From the NCBI RefSeq assembly GCF_900108335.1, contig NZ_FNVT01000026.1:1-64000 (forward strand): a stretch of 64,000 bases of DNA, written 5' to 3'. The notes below the pieces were generated by a model, which saw only the letters and a program-made list of their open reading frames with translations, did not search any database and was not told where the DNA came from. Both the position numbers and the translations under genes were made by a program. Shown piece by piece: positions 53,834-62,565 of the stretch. The DNA is from Nonomuraea solani. GTDB lineage: Bacteria; Actinomycetota; Actinomycetes; Streptosporangiales; Streptosporangiaceae. How positions within the stretch are numbered: the first letter of the stretch is position 1; the number at the start of each line of letters is the position of its first letter.

Positions 53834-55400
53834 CGAAGCCCTCGATTCCAGCATCGGCGAGGACGGTGAGCATACGCTGCTCGGTCCTCTGACGTTCAGC
53901 ACGAGCGAGGTTGTAGGCGTCGATGAGGGTGCCGAGGTCTTCCTGCTCGGCGGCGACCTGCTTGATGTACCGCCCGATGTTCAGGTCGTATCCGTTCGCC
54001 GCGATCTCCGCGGCGGGGACGAATCGCGCCGCGAGTCCGCCTTCTCCGTCGGGGTCCACCGGGTTACCGTCGGCGTCCATCTTGGAGTGGTAGGCGGTCA
54101 CGATGTCGGCGATGTCGGCGTCGGTGAGGACGTTGCGGTTTTTGGCCTTGGAGAACCGCTTGGAGGCGTCGATGAACAGTACGCCGCCCTGCCGCTCCGG
54201 GTCCTTGGTGCCGGGTGCGCGGAACACCAGGATCGCTGTGGGGATGGTGGTGTTGTAGAAGAGGTTGGCAGGCAAGCCGATGACTGCTTCGAGCAGGTCA
54301 TCGTCCAGGACACGCTGGCGGATGGCCGCCTCTTGGCCGCCTCGGAAGAGGACGCCGTGGGGCAGGACGACGCCGGCGCGTCCCTTCTGAGGGCTCATGC
54401 TGGCGATCATGTGCTGGACGAACGCCCAGTCAGCGGTTGAGGGCGGGGCGACCCCGCCGAGGGCGCGCGGGTCGTTGGTCCAGGGCTTCCACTTCAGGCT
54501 GTAGGGCGGGTTGGCAACGATCACGTCGAACTGCGCGACGGACCCGTCCGGCCTCTTGAAGCGTGGGTCCTTCAGGGTGTCGCCGACCTCGACCTTGAAC
54601 TGGGTGAGGTTGTGCATGAAGAGGTTCATGCGGGCCACGCCCGCGGTGTCCGGTACGGCCTCCTGCCCGTACAACTTGAGCGTGTAGCCACGCCCGCCGC
54701 GGGTCTTGAGGAGGTTAGCGGAGGCGATGAGCATGCCGCCCGATCCGCAGGTTGGGTCGTACACCGACTCATAGCCCTTGGGGTCTAGGACCTCGACGAT
54801 CAGCTCGACGACCTCGCGGGAGGTGAAGAACTGGCCGGCTCGGGTGCCGGACCCGTCGGAGAACCGCTTCAGCAGATACTCATACGCCCCACCAAGGACA
54901 TCGTGAGACATGTTGCCCTCGTGCATCTTCGGGGTGCGGTCCATCGTCTGCATGACCGCCGCCAGCACCTCCCCCCGCAGTACCTCTTCGGAGGTCCAGG
55001 TCATGGCCCCGAACAGGCGAGAGTACTTGTCAGGGTTGGCCGTCTCGATGGCTTGCAGGGAAGTGCGGACGCGCTGGCCGAGGCCGGGCTGGGTGATGGT
55101 GGCGAGGATGGACGTCCAGGAGGCGCGACGCTGGTGGACGGTGCCAGGGTGGATAAACGGAATTTCGAACGACTGGTAGTCGCGGTACTCGATCTCGTGA
55201 GCTTCCTCGGCGGACAGGTCGTCCAGGCCCTCGTTTTCGGCCAGGAACTGCTCGTGCTGGTGCTCCCAGGTGTCCGACAGGTACTTCCAGAACATCAGAG
55301 GGAAGATGACGGAGGCATATTGTGCCTCGGGCATCGCCACGCGCAGTTCGTCGGCGGCATCCCACAAGCGGTTCTCGATCTCCTGCTGGGTCACTGCCAT
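53826..55400 (-). CDS. hsdM: Type I restriction-modification DNA adenine methyltransferase, 524 aa
   Basis: ATG 55400 (MAVTQQEIENRLWDAADELR) is the normal start; a longer reading to 55463 has no RBS support. The N-terminal helical domain (FPLMFWKYLSDTW) precedes the SAM-binding fold with DPTCGSGGMLIASANLL (motif I) and VIVANPPYSLKW (NPPY motif IV), giving N6-adenine methylation. FFTSREVVELIVEVLDPKGY is the usual HsdM preface to motif I. Together with HsdS it protects host DNA, and with HsdR it restricts invaders. Confidence 0.93.
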   Translation of the reverse strand: MAVTQQEIENRLWDAADELRVAMPEAQYASVIFPLMFWKYLSDTWEHQHEQFLAENEGLDDLSAEEAHEIEYRDYQSFEIPFIHPGTVHQRRASWTSILATITQPGLGQRVRTSLQAIETANPDKYSRLFGAMTWTSEEVLRGEVLAAVMQTMDRTPKMHEGNMSHDVLGGAYEYLLKRFSDGSGTRAGQFFTSREVVELIVEVLDPKGYESVYDPTCGSGGMLIASANLLKTRGGRGYTLKLYGQEAVPDTAGVARMNLFMHNLTQFKVEVGDTLKDPRFKRPDGSVAQFDVIVANPPYSLKWKPWTNDPRALGGVAPPSTADWAFVQHMIASMSPQKGRAGVVLPHGVLFRGGQEAAIRQRVLDDDLLEAVIGLPANLFYNTTIPTAILVFRAPGTKDPERQGGVLFIDASKRFSKAKNRNVLTDADIADIVTAYHSKMDADGNPVDPDGEGGLAARFVPAAEIAANGYDLNIGRYIKQVAAEQEDLGTLIDAYNLARAERQRTEQRMLTVLADAGIEGFDE

Positions 55401-55452
55401 CAGTCGGGGGTCCTCGCTCGTCAAAGGTGGCGGCCCGAAGGCCGGGGAATTT

Positions 55453-55722
55453 CTACTGGTCACCCATCGCGGGCGTTACCGGCATGTTCACAGCGGGCAC
55501 GGCCTGAGGAAGAACACACAAGGCGTCGTACTCCTGTATGGGCGACCTAACAACGATATCCCTCGCCAGGATCACGGACTTAGACAATCGGCTTGAGCGC
55601 ACGACTCGCCCTACAACGGGCAGATGCCCCTGCAGGGCGATCCTTCTTCCGGGCCCCAACGGGCTGCCCTCCTGCTGCAGGTCGGCGTCTCCATTCCACT
55701 CTCCCACAAGCGGCATCATGGC
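55453..55722 (-). CDS. Possible small protein upstream of hsdM
   Basis: A minus-strand frame from ATG 55722 (MMPLVGEWNGDADLQQEG through VILARDIVVRSPIQEYDALC) ends 52 bp before the hsdM start. GC-rich third positions are compatible with coding. I do not recognise a family and see no strong RBS, and the region also holds the hsd promoter. It could be a leader gene or nothing. Confidence 0.3.
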   Translation of the reverse strand, partial: AMMPLVGEWNGDADLQQEGSPLGPGRRIALQGHLPVVGRVVRSSRLSKSVILARDIVVRSPIQEYDALCVLPQAVPAVNMPVTPAMGDQ

Positions 55723-55956
55723 AGACGTCGCCGACACAACGAGCCCACAGCCACGAACCCCGAGTACAGCGGAGGGGCGTCCAAATATGGGGTTCCTGAC
55801 TTGGGACTGGCTAACGATGTCTCCGTCGGCATCCTGACCAGGACACGGATATGGCGCATAGCGAAGGCTGAGACACTGCGGAATCTGCTGCAGATGGCAG
55901 GGGTATCGGTGGCGAGGCGGCGGCACACCTGGCCGCCCTCCGATAGCATTGCGCGA

Positions 55957-57183
55957 GTGTCAGCGGACAGTGCGTCACCAGTCGAGTGTCCTGACCGTCT
56001 GCGCGCCGACATGGTCGCCGAATTGAGAGCGTGCGGCGTGCTTCGCTCGCCCGAGGTCGCCGCCGCCTTCGCTGCGGTGCCGCGCGAGAAGTTCGCCCCC
56101 GAGGCCGTCGTCTCCGCCGCCTACTCCATTCGTGACACGGTCGTCACCAAGCGCAATGCGGAAGGAAAGGCGACCAGCTCGATCAGCGCGCCGTGGCTGC
56201 AGGCGTAGATGCTCGAGGCCGCGCAGCTGCGGCCGGGCGCGCGGGTGCTGGAGGTAGGCAGCGGCGGTTACAACGCGGCGCTCATCGCCGAGCTCGTCGG
56301 CCCGGAGGGTGTGGTGATCAGCGTAGACATCGACTCGTTCGTCACCGAGCGGGCCACCCGCTTCCTCGCCGAGACCGGCTACCCGCATGTGAAGGTGGTG
56401 CTCGGAGACGCCGAGCACGCCGCCGACGACCTTGGCCCGTTCGACGTCATCCTCGTCACGATCGGCGCCTGGGATTGCCCCTGGGGCCACCTGCTGGCTC
56501 CCGGAGGCCGGATGATCGTCCCGCTGCGCTTCGGTGGGCTCACCCGCTCCTTCACCTTCGTCCGCGACGGCGACCACTTCGCTGGCCTGAATCCCACGGT
56601 GTGCGGGTTCATCCCCATCCAAGGTGCGGGTGCCCACCTGGAGAACCTGGCCGTGCTGGTCGACAGGACGGTGAATCTGCTGGTGGATGCTGGCCCTGCG
56701 CTCGACGCGGCAGCGCTCGGCAGGGCCTTGGACGGCGACCGGACCGAATATTGGACCGGCGTCACCGTGGGCTACGACGACCCGTTCGACACCCTCCACC
56801 TGTGGCTCGCGGCCCAGCGCGAGACCTTCGGCGTGATCTGGGCCGACCCGGAGCGCGGCAGTGACCGTATCGAGCCCGCCATGCGCTGGTTCACCCCCGC
56901 CCTCATCACGCCCGACAGCTTCGCCTACCTCACCATGGGACCGGAGCACCAGGACAGCGAGAGCGGGGAACGCCGCTACGAACTCGGTGCCTACGGCCAC
57001 GGCCGCCTCGGCGACGACCTGGCTCGCTAGCTCGCCGCCGAGGTCGTGACCTGGGATCGGGAGTGGCGGGCTCATCCCGGTCCGGACTTCACCCTGTACC
57101 CGATCGACGCGGCCGTGGCGGCGCCGAAGATCGGCCGGGTCTTCCGCAAGCGCCACACGCAACTCGTCATGACCTGGACCTGA
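55957..57183 (+). pseudogene. FxLD-type/PCMT-like methyltransferase with two in-frame TAG codons
   Basis: A single frame from GTG 55957 to TGA 57181-57183 (409 codons) encodes a protein L-isoaspartyl methyltransferase-like enzyme: FAAVPREKFAPEAVVSAAYS, SSISAPWLQA, VLEVGSGGYNAALIAELVGP (SAM motif I), FDVILVTIGAWDCPWGHLLA and FRKRHTQLVMTWT at the end. TAG interrupts it at 56206-56208 (codon 84, between PWLQA and MLEAAQ) and again at 57028-57030 (codon 358, between DDLAR and LAAEVV). The flanks match the family in frame, so these replace sense codons; CAG-to-TAG is the simplest change. FxLD-system methyltransferases act on ribosomal peptides. The middle piece (ATG 56209 to 57030) could still be made alone. 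No FxLD peptide is adjacent. Confidence 0.8.
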
Positions 57184-57225
57184 ACCCAGCCCGGCAGCAC
57201 GCGTGAGGAGGAGGATGTGCCTGTG

Positions 57226-57332
57226 ATTCGTAGTTGGCGGCTGTGAACGATAGATGGCGGGTGTCGGCGCACACCACCCGGTGCAGATGCGACCTCCAGT
57301 TATAGATGACGGTTCCCAGGTTTTGTTGGCGG
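57226..57332 (+). repeat. Left cluster of repeat motifs (TAGATGGCGG/TTGGCGGCTG)
   Basis: Contains GTAGTTGGCGGCTG and GATAGATGGCGGG, then TGCGACCTCCAGTTATAGATG (continuing to GACGG, 57288-57312) and TTCCCAGGTTTTGTTGGCGG (57313-57332). The last two are repeated in inverted orientation downstream of the phosphotransferase gene. Such clustered short repeats resemble transposase-binding sites at element ends. Confidence 0.7.
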
Positions 57333-57450
57333 CTGGGTAGTAGAGGTCATGATCAGTCGATCAGTCTCGCTAGGGATGCGGCAAGCTTGCGGAGCTCGAT
57401 CATGAGGTTGGCGTAGTGAGGGCCGGGGCGGTCCGGTTCAATATCCACTC

Positions 57451-58200
57451 ATGCAAACCCACGATGTGCAGATCAACGGCGACCTGGTGCGCAAACGTTT
57501 CGTCGATGGCAAGCCGGGCGGCGCCGAGCGGGAGTGGCGGGCGCTGGTGCTGCTGGCGGAGCACGCACCCGGGCTCACGCCCTCACCCGTGGAGTACGGG
57601 ACCGATCTGGTGGTGATGTCGCGTATCGAGGGCACGCCGCTCTTCCTGCTGCCTGCCGTACCGGAGAAAGAACTGGTGGAGGCGGTGGACCGGCTGCATA
57701 GCGCCGTGCCTCGGCAGGTACTCGACCAAGTACCGCAGCGATTGTGGCCGGTGGAGCGGATCAGGGATCAATTGCTCGCGTGGGCCGGGCGGTGGCAGCC
57801 GAAGAATGAGCTCGCAGACCAGGCCGTTAGGGAGGGTGTGCGGTGGCTATCTAGGTGGGAGCCGGGGGAGCACGGGGTGCGGCCGGTGTTCGGGGCCGGT
57901 GACGGCAACACGGCGAACTTTCTGTGGGACGGCGTGCGCGTCAGGATCGTCGATTTCGAGGAGTCCGGTCGCAGCGATCGGGCGACCGAGATCGCGGAGA
58001 TGGCCGAGCACGTGTCGTGCTGGGTACATGGGGAGAGCGAGCTACGTTTCGAGCTCGACTCCGCTGAGGAGCGCAGGCTGTTGGAGTGTCGCAGGCTCTT
58101 CGCGTTGATGTGGGTCTTCCTGCTTAAGGACGAAGGGCCGCGAAACCCACCCGGTACGTTCATGCGAGCGGTCGGGAGGGCTCTAGATCGGCTCAGTTAG
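57451..58200 (+). CDS. APH-like small-molecule phosphotransferase, 249 aa
   Basis: ATG 57451. The kinase-like fold is recognised from VVMSRIEGTPLF (hinge), the catalytic stretch GAGDGNTANFLWDG (Asp-x4-Asn) and VRIVDFEESGRSDRATEIAEM (metal-binding DFE). The usual His before the catalytic Asp is not present. A FVDGKPGGAEREWRAL region near the N-terminus takes the place of the ATP-binding Lys/Glu pair. The family phosphorylates aminoglycosides, macrolides, choline or homoserine-like alcohols, and the substrate cannot be deduced. Flanked on both sides by bipartite inverted repeats, suggesting it is a mobile passenger. Confidence 0.8.
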   Translation: MQTHDVQINGDLVRKRFVDGKPGGAEREWRALVLLAEHAPGLTPSPVEYGTDLVVMSRIEGTPLFLLPAVPEKELVEAVDRLHSAVPRQVLDQVPQRLWPVERIRDQLLAWAGRWQPKNELADQAVREGVRWLSRWEPGEHGVRPVFGAGDGNTANFLWDGVRVRIVDFEESGRSDRATEIAEMAEHVSCWVHGESELRFELDSAEERRLLECRRLFALMWVFLLKDEGPRNPPGTFMRAVGRALDRLS

Positions 58201-58523
58201 GTACGGCTTATCGCTCAGGGGCATCCTCGTCGCGGTCAGACTGATCAGGGTTACGAAGCGGCCGGATGCCGGTGGGGCCGAGGTTGGGTCGGCTGAAGGG
58301 CGTGTACGCAGCCGCCAAGAAGACCTGGGAATTCCCGCCAACAACCCCTGGGAAACACCACAAGTCCAGCGGCCAGCCAACTCTCAGCCGCCATCTATAA
58401 CTGGGAGTCGCAGCAGAGTCAGGTACACGCAGACGTACACAGGGTGACGCCGCCAGAAGTTGGCAATTGATCATTGATTTGTCATGTTGATCACGCACGC
58501 CGATTCGACCGCATGAGGACCCA
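58201..58523. other. Intergenic region containing the right inverted-repeat cluster
   Basis: CCGCCAACAACCCCTGGGAA (58335-58354) and CCGCCATCTATAACTGGGAG (continuing to TCGCA, 58388-58412) are inverted counterparts of 57313-57332 (18 of 20) and 57288-57312 (22 of 25). In the right copy the two blocks are 33 bp apart; in the left they touch. No gene is evident. Confidence 0.7.
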
Positions 58524-59312
58524 ATGACGCCGCCTCCCGTCCCTAAGCTCGATATTCATCAAGCCCTGAGCGAGTTGCCCGTTCCTCTCATCTACGAGGG
58601 GCCTTGCCCCGGCGGACAAGTAGGTGCCGCCTACGTGCGCTGGCCCGACGGCCATCGATCCGTTCTGACCCGCGGCCCCAACGTGAGCCACCTGTTGTCC
58701 CTGGCCCGGGCCGTCGGCATCCCAACGCCTGAGTACGAACTGGTTCACCCCCCGATCGTCGTCCAGGAACTGCTCCCCGGCACCATCGCACGCGTTCCTA
58801 CGGCGGAGACCATCCAGTGCATGATCGAGATCAACCAGCGGTGCCGCGGCGTGCTCGCAGGGCGTGCGGACCTGCCTGCACTCCGGCTCTATCTACGTGA
58901 GGACGGACCTGGCTTTTGCCTGCACGGTTCGCTGCGCTCCTATGACAGCCGAACCCGTTATCTGCTCGATCAGATTGAGGAGATCGGCCACGCGTTCCCC
59001 GACACCCTTGAGGGCGACGACCTGGTCCACACCGACTTCCACCCGGAAAACGTGTTGGTGGACGAGAACGGAATCGTCACCGGCGTGATCGACTGGGACG
59101 GGGCCGTCCGCGGCAACGCAGACTTCGACCTCTTCACGCTCCGCTTCGATCTAGCCCATCGAGCCCCTGACCTGCAAGTCAGCGTCCCGGACGCCGTAGC
59201 TGTGGTCTGCTGGGCGCACATGAGCTTGCGCATGGTGGATTGGGCGATCCGCCACTTCGCCGCCCCCGACGTCACGATCTGGTTGGACATAGCCCAGAGG
59301 CTCAGACCCTGA
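58524..59312 (+). CDS. Aminoglycoside phosphotransferase (APH) family protein, 262 aa
   Basis: ATG 58524. A shortened N-lobe (SVLTRGPNVSHLL) is followed by the hinge PIVVQELLPGTIAR and an intact catalytic block: LVHTDFHPENVLVDENG (His-x-Asp-x4-Asn) and VTGVIDWDGAVRGNADFDLF (metal-binding Asp). The preserved catalytic residues contrast with the preceding gene, to which it is only distantly similar. Likely phosphorylates a hydroxylated small molecule; an aminoglycoside is possible but unproven. It ends about 160 bp before the transposon operon, so it may lie just outside that element. Confidence 0.85.
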   Translation: MTPPPVPKLDIHQALSELPVPLIYEGPCPGGQVGAAYVRWPDGHRSVLTRGPNVSHLLSLARAVGIPTPEYELVHPPIVVQELLPGTIARVPTAETIQCMIEINQRCRGVLAGRADLPALRLYLREDGPGFCLHGSLRSYDSRTRYLLDQIEEIGHAFPDTLEGDDLVHTDFHPENVLVDENGIVTGVIDWDGAVRGNADFDLFTLRFDLAHRAPDLQVSVPDAVAVVCWAHMSLRMVDWAIRHFAAPDVTIWLDIAQRLRP

Positions 59313-59470
59313 AGGGAGGGCATCTCATGGGGCACACAACGTCTGTGTACGAATGGCCGTACCTACCTCTGCACGTCTACGGGTACGCCGACAGCGGGCG
59401 TTGATCTCGGTTCGGAATCATCGACGGCGTAGGTACCGCCGATTTCTGCACGACATGCTCTGCTTTGTCG
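59313..59470. other. Likely end of the Tn7-like transposon (boundary not fixed)
   Basis: In Tn7-like elements the tnsA-proximal end carries the terminal repeat, so the element's end should be in this stretch. I see TCTGCACG twice (59369-59376 and 59445-59452) and an inverted GGCCGTACCTACC/GGCGTAGGTACCGCC pair, which could be TnsB-binding sites, and TGTCGGTGAC at 59466. The exact end and target duplication cannot be called without the other end. Confidence 0.4.
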
Positions 59471-60301
59471 GTGACTCTGCGCGACTCAGGGTTGGTGCGA
59501 TCAGATCGCTGCGGGCTGGATGAGTTGTTTCTGGCCTTCGAGGTCGGCGAGGCGGAGCGTGGCCGTCTGGCGTTGCGGGCCGATTGGGCCCGGAGGTGGA
59601 CGGGCACTTGGCGGACTTCGGGTGGTGAGGTGGCGTGCGCAGTCCGGGATCTGGGAGCGGTTCCGGTGGCGCAGTGCGAGCCGGTCCGCCGGTTTTCTTG
59701 GCGGCCTCGGCAGCGGCACCGGCCTGGATTGGAATTTTTGGTGTCGACGGGCCGGTTGCACGGGTTCGAGTCGTTGGAGGAGCGGTCGCTGCTGGTGGCG
59801 CTGGACTTTGCGGGGACGGTGGTGGAGGTCCTGCCGCAGCCGTTCCGTCTGCGGTTCGAAACCGCCGAGGGGTTCAGCGAGCACATTCCGGACTTCCTGG
59901 CGGTCTTCCACGACGGTTCGCGGTGGTTGTTCGACGTCCGCCCGGGTCCTCTGATCAAAGAGCGAGACGAGACGTGCTTCGCGGCGTCGGGTGAGGCGGC
60001 GCTGGCGGTGGGGTGGCGGTATTCGGTGGTGACCGGATGGCGGTCGCACGTGCTGAGCGTGCTGGACGCCTTGTCGGCGCAGCGCCGGCCTCTTGAGGAT
60101 CAGCTAGGGCTGCAGGATTGGATGCTGGAGGCTTTATCCAGGGGTTCGGTCACGTTCGGGGAGATGGTGGCGGCGACTTCGTTGCCGGTGGTCGCTCGCG
60201 CGCATGCTCTTCATCTGCTCTGGCATCGGAGGCTGGGCATCGATCTGTCTCGCCCGTTGGGGGACCACTCGCTGGTGTGGTCGGTAACGGAGTCCGGTTG
60301 A
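59471..60301 (+). CDS. tnsA: TnsA-like endonuclease of a Tn7-like transposon, about 276 aa
   Basis: Start is uncertain (GTG 59471 or TTG 59465); no Shine-Dalgarno is visible. The nuclease half shows FESLEERSLLVALDF (Glu), FSEHIPDFLAVFHDG (Asp, near residue 140) and RWLFDVRPGPLIKERD. In TnsA the last motif is usually (Q/V)xK; here it is Asp-Val-Arg, with Arg in place of the catalytic Lys. The C-terminal helical domain (VARAHALHLLWHRRLGIDLSRPL) is the region that contacts TnsC. TnsA cuts the 5' strands so that the element moves by cut-and-paste. The gene ends in a 1-nt overlap (TGATG) with tnsB. Confidence 0.8.
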   Translation: MTLRDSGLVRSDRCGLDELFLAFEVGEAERGRLALRADWARRWTGTWRTSGGEVACAVRDLGAVPVAQCEPVRRFSWRPRQRHRPGLEFLVSTGRLHGFESLEERSLLVALDFAGTVVEVLPQPFRLRFETAEGFSEHIPDFLAVFHDGSRWLFDVRPGPLIKERDETCFAASGEAALAVGWRYSVVTGWRSHVLSVLDALSAQRRPLEDQLGLQDWMLEALSRGSVTFGEMVAATSLPVVARAHALHLLWHRRLGIDLSRPLGDHSLVWSVTESG

Positions 60302-62565
60302 TGTCGAGCCAGGCGGGGTTGCTAGAGCTGGCGGCGGGGTCGGTGCTGCGCCTGGACGGCGTGGAGTGGCGGGTGGCGGCCCTGGAGGCCCAGTACGGCC
60401 GGGTGTTGCTGGATGCGGGTGAGGAGCAGATGTGGCGGAGCATCCGGTGGCTGTCGCACCACCGCGACTGCCAGAGCGTTCCGACAGAGATCGAGGTAGC
60501 GGACGGTCCGGTCAGACAGCCGCCCAGCTTGGATGACTTGACCAGCTATCAGAGGGAAGTGGTCTGGCTCCGGGTCGCTCATCTGCTGGAGACCGAAACC
60601 GGGTTCCGTGACGGTGATCCGCTGCATCCAAGGCTTGGGGAACCCCATCCCGCCTACGACCCGCAGAGCACGACGTTGACGCAGCGTCGGCGCGCCAAGG
60701 TCGCCGAGTTGCGGGAGCTCGGTGACGAAGAGGCTGCGTTGTTGGGGCTGGGGAAAGTAAGCGAGAGGACGCTCGAGCGGATGGCCGCGGCCTGGCGCAA
60801 GAGCGGCCCGGCCGGTTGCGTTGATGGACGGTGGTTGCGGGCAGGTGGCGGCCACCCGAGCATTACGGAGGAAATTAGAGAGGCGATCTTCGCGGTTCGG
60901 GCCGAAAGCCTGCACCGATCGAGGATGAGCATGCGGGCCCGGTGCGTCCAGATTCATCAGTACGTCGCTGAGAAGTTCGGACCGCAGGTCCCCGTCCCCA
61001 GTTACTGGACGTTGCGGGCGGTCTGGCTGGAGTGGTTCGGCCCTGGCGGGACCCGGCAGCGTTATGTTCGTTCGGCCGCCGTGGGCGACGGCTCGCCGGT
61101 TCATGTGGTGGTGCACCGGCCCGGTCAGGTCGTCGCGTTGGACACCACCGTGTTGCCGGTGAAGGTGCGCGACGGGGTGTTCGGTGACCCGGTATCGACG
61201 CATTTGACTCTTGCGCTGGATCTGTTCACGCACTCGGTAGTCGGTTTCCGGCTGACGCTGGTGTCGGATACCTCGGTGGACGTGGCGATGCTGCTACGCG
61301 ATGTGATGCTGCCGCTGCCGATGCGGGAAAGCTGGGGCCCGGAGATGGAATGGCCCTACCCCGGTGTCCCGGCTGAGGTCGTCGCTTCCTTTGCTGGACA
61401 CAAGGTGGCCGGGTTGCCGTTCTTCGCTCCGGAGACAGTGACCACCGATCATGGTGCCGTCTACAAGAATCACGCCTTGGTGGACGCTCAGCGGGTGTTG
61501 GGTTGCAACATCCTACCGGCCCGCACGCTGCGCCCTCAGGACAAGGCCGCCTGCGAGAGGGCTTTCGGGGCGTTGAGGAGCCTGCTGTTTGAGCAGTTAC
61601 CCGGCTACACCGGCGTGGATGTCGCCGACCGGGGCGCCGACCCCGAAGGCGACGCCGTGGTGACCATGGCGCGGATGGAGCATCTGATCGCCACCTGGCT
61701 CATCAGCGTGTGGCAGAACAGGGCCCTGGGTGAGCACGCTCCGGCCTGGGGGCCAGGGGAACAGCACAGCCCCAATACCCTGTTCGCCGCCGCGATGAAC
61801 CAGGGTGGGTTCGCGTTGCAGATCCCTAAGCCGGAGTTGTATTACCAGCTTCTTCCGGCTCACTACGTGAAGATCCACGGCCGCCGCGGGGTGAAGATCG
61901 GCGGACTGTGGTACGGCAAGTCCCATCACGCATTGGACCCCTACCGGGGCAAGTTGTCGGATCGCGGTGGCCGGCACAAGGGCAAATGGGTGATCCGGTC
62001 CGACCGACGCGACCGGAGGACGGCGTTCTTCCAGGACCCTGCCGACCCATCCGTCTGGCATGCTCTGCGCTGGAACGGACTCCCGCCCGAGGACGAGGTT
62101 CCCGCCTTCTCCGACAAGACCGCCGAAGAGTTGCTGCGCGAGGCCCGCGCTTGCGGGCTATCGCCGCACTCCGATGAGGAACTGTTGCCGGTCCTGCTGA
62201 GGCTGCTGGGCGGGCTGGTCCCGGTCGAACAGTGGCCGACTCAACTCGGCAAGAAGGGAAAGAAGGAACGAGCTCGCGAGGTCGCCCAAGGCGATCAGGC
62301 AGCCAGCGACCGGTTGAGTCTCACTCCCGCCCAGCGGCCTGGGGCGGAGCCCGAAGCGGCGGGCGATCGGCGCGGAGAAGATACGGAGGGCAGGGTCGTC
62401 CCATTGCGCTGGCCCGACCAGGCGGTTCAGGTCGGCGACGCGATCGACGCCGAACGGCGGCGCCGCCGCGAGCAGGTCGTCGCTGAGCGGCCCTCACCGC
62501 CGGAGCGGCTGGCAGACCGGCTGCGTCGCACCAGCCTGCTGCTGCTTCCCGAGGAGGACGAGTAG
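60301..62565 (+). CDS. tnsB: TnsB-like DDE transposase, 754 aa
   Basis: ATG 60301 shares its A with the tnsA stop. The integrase core has VVALDTTVLPVKV (Asp281), VTTDHGAVYKNH (Asp383) and DKAACERAFGALRSLL (Glu419), with helix-turn-helix segments before it (SERTLERMAAAWRK and HPSITEEIREAIFA). A Mu-type beta barrel follows (YVKIHGRRGVKIGGLWYGKS), and the Lys/Arg-rich tail ends in RTSLLLLPEEDE, a region used to contact TnsC in the family. The protein is complete. It breaks and joins the 3' strands and binds the terminal repeats. Confidence 0.9.
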   Translation: MSSQAGLLELAAGSVLRLDGVEWRVAALEAQYGRVLLDAGEEQMWRSIRWLSHHRDCQSVPTEIEVADGPVRQPPSLDDLTSYQREVVWLRVAHLLETETGFRDGDPLHPRLGEPHPAYDPQSTTLTQRRRAKVAELRELGDEEAALLGLGKVSERTLERMAAAWRKSGPAGCVDGRWLRAGGGHPSITEEIREAIFAVRAESLHRSRMSMRARCVQIHQYVAEKFGPQVPVPSYWTLRAVWLEWFGPGGTRQRYVRSAAVGDGSPVHVVVHRPGQVVALDTTVLPVKVRDGVFGDPVSTHLTLALDLFTHSVVGFRLTLVSDTSVDVAMLLRDVMLPLPMRESWGPEMEWPYPGVPAEVVASFAGHKVAGLPFFAPETVTTDHGAVYKNHALVDAQRVLGCNILPARTLRPQDKAACERAFGALRSLLFEQLPGYTGVDVADRGADPEGDAVVTMARMEHLIATWLISVWQNRALGEHAPAWGPGEQHSPNTLFAAAMNQGGFALQIPKPELYYQLLPAHYVKIHGRRGVKIGGLWYGKSHHALDPYRGKLSDRGGRHKGKWVIRSDRRDRRTAFFQDPADPSVWHALRWNGLPPEDEVPAFSDKTAEELLREARACGLSPHSDEELLPVLLRLLGGLVPVEQWPTQLGKKGKKERAREVAQGDQAASDRLSLTPAQRPGAEPEAAGDRRGEDTEGRVVPLRWPDQAVQVGDAIDAERRRRREQVVAERPSPPERLADRLRRTSLLLLPEEDE

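Noticed and set aside
56193..56864. Arg-rich 223-codon frame overlapping the methyltransferase.
   Set aside because: Off-frame shadow with extreme Arg/Gly content and no recognisable domain.
55957..57183. Amber codons decoded as pyrrolysine.
   Set aside because: No sign of pyl genes in the window, and other genes here use TAG as a normal stop (for example tnsB at 62563-62565), so nonsense mutation is more likely.
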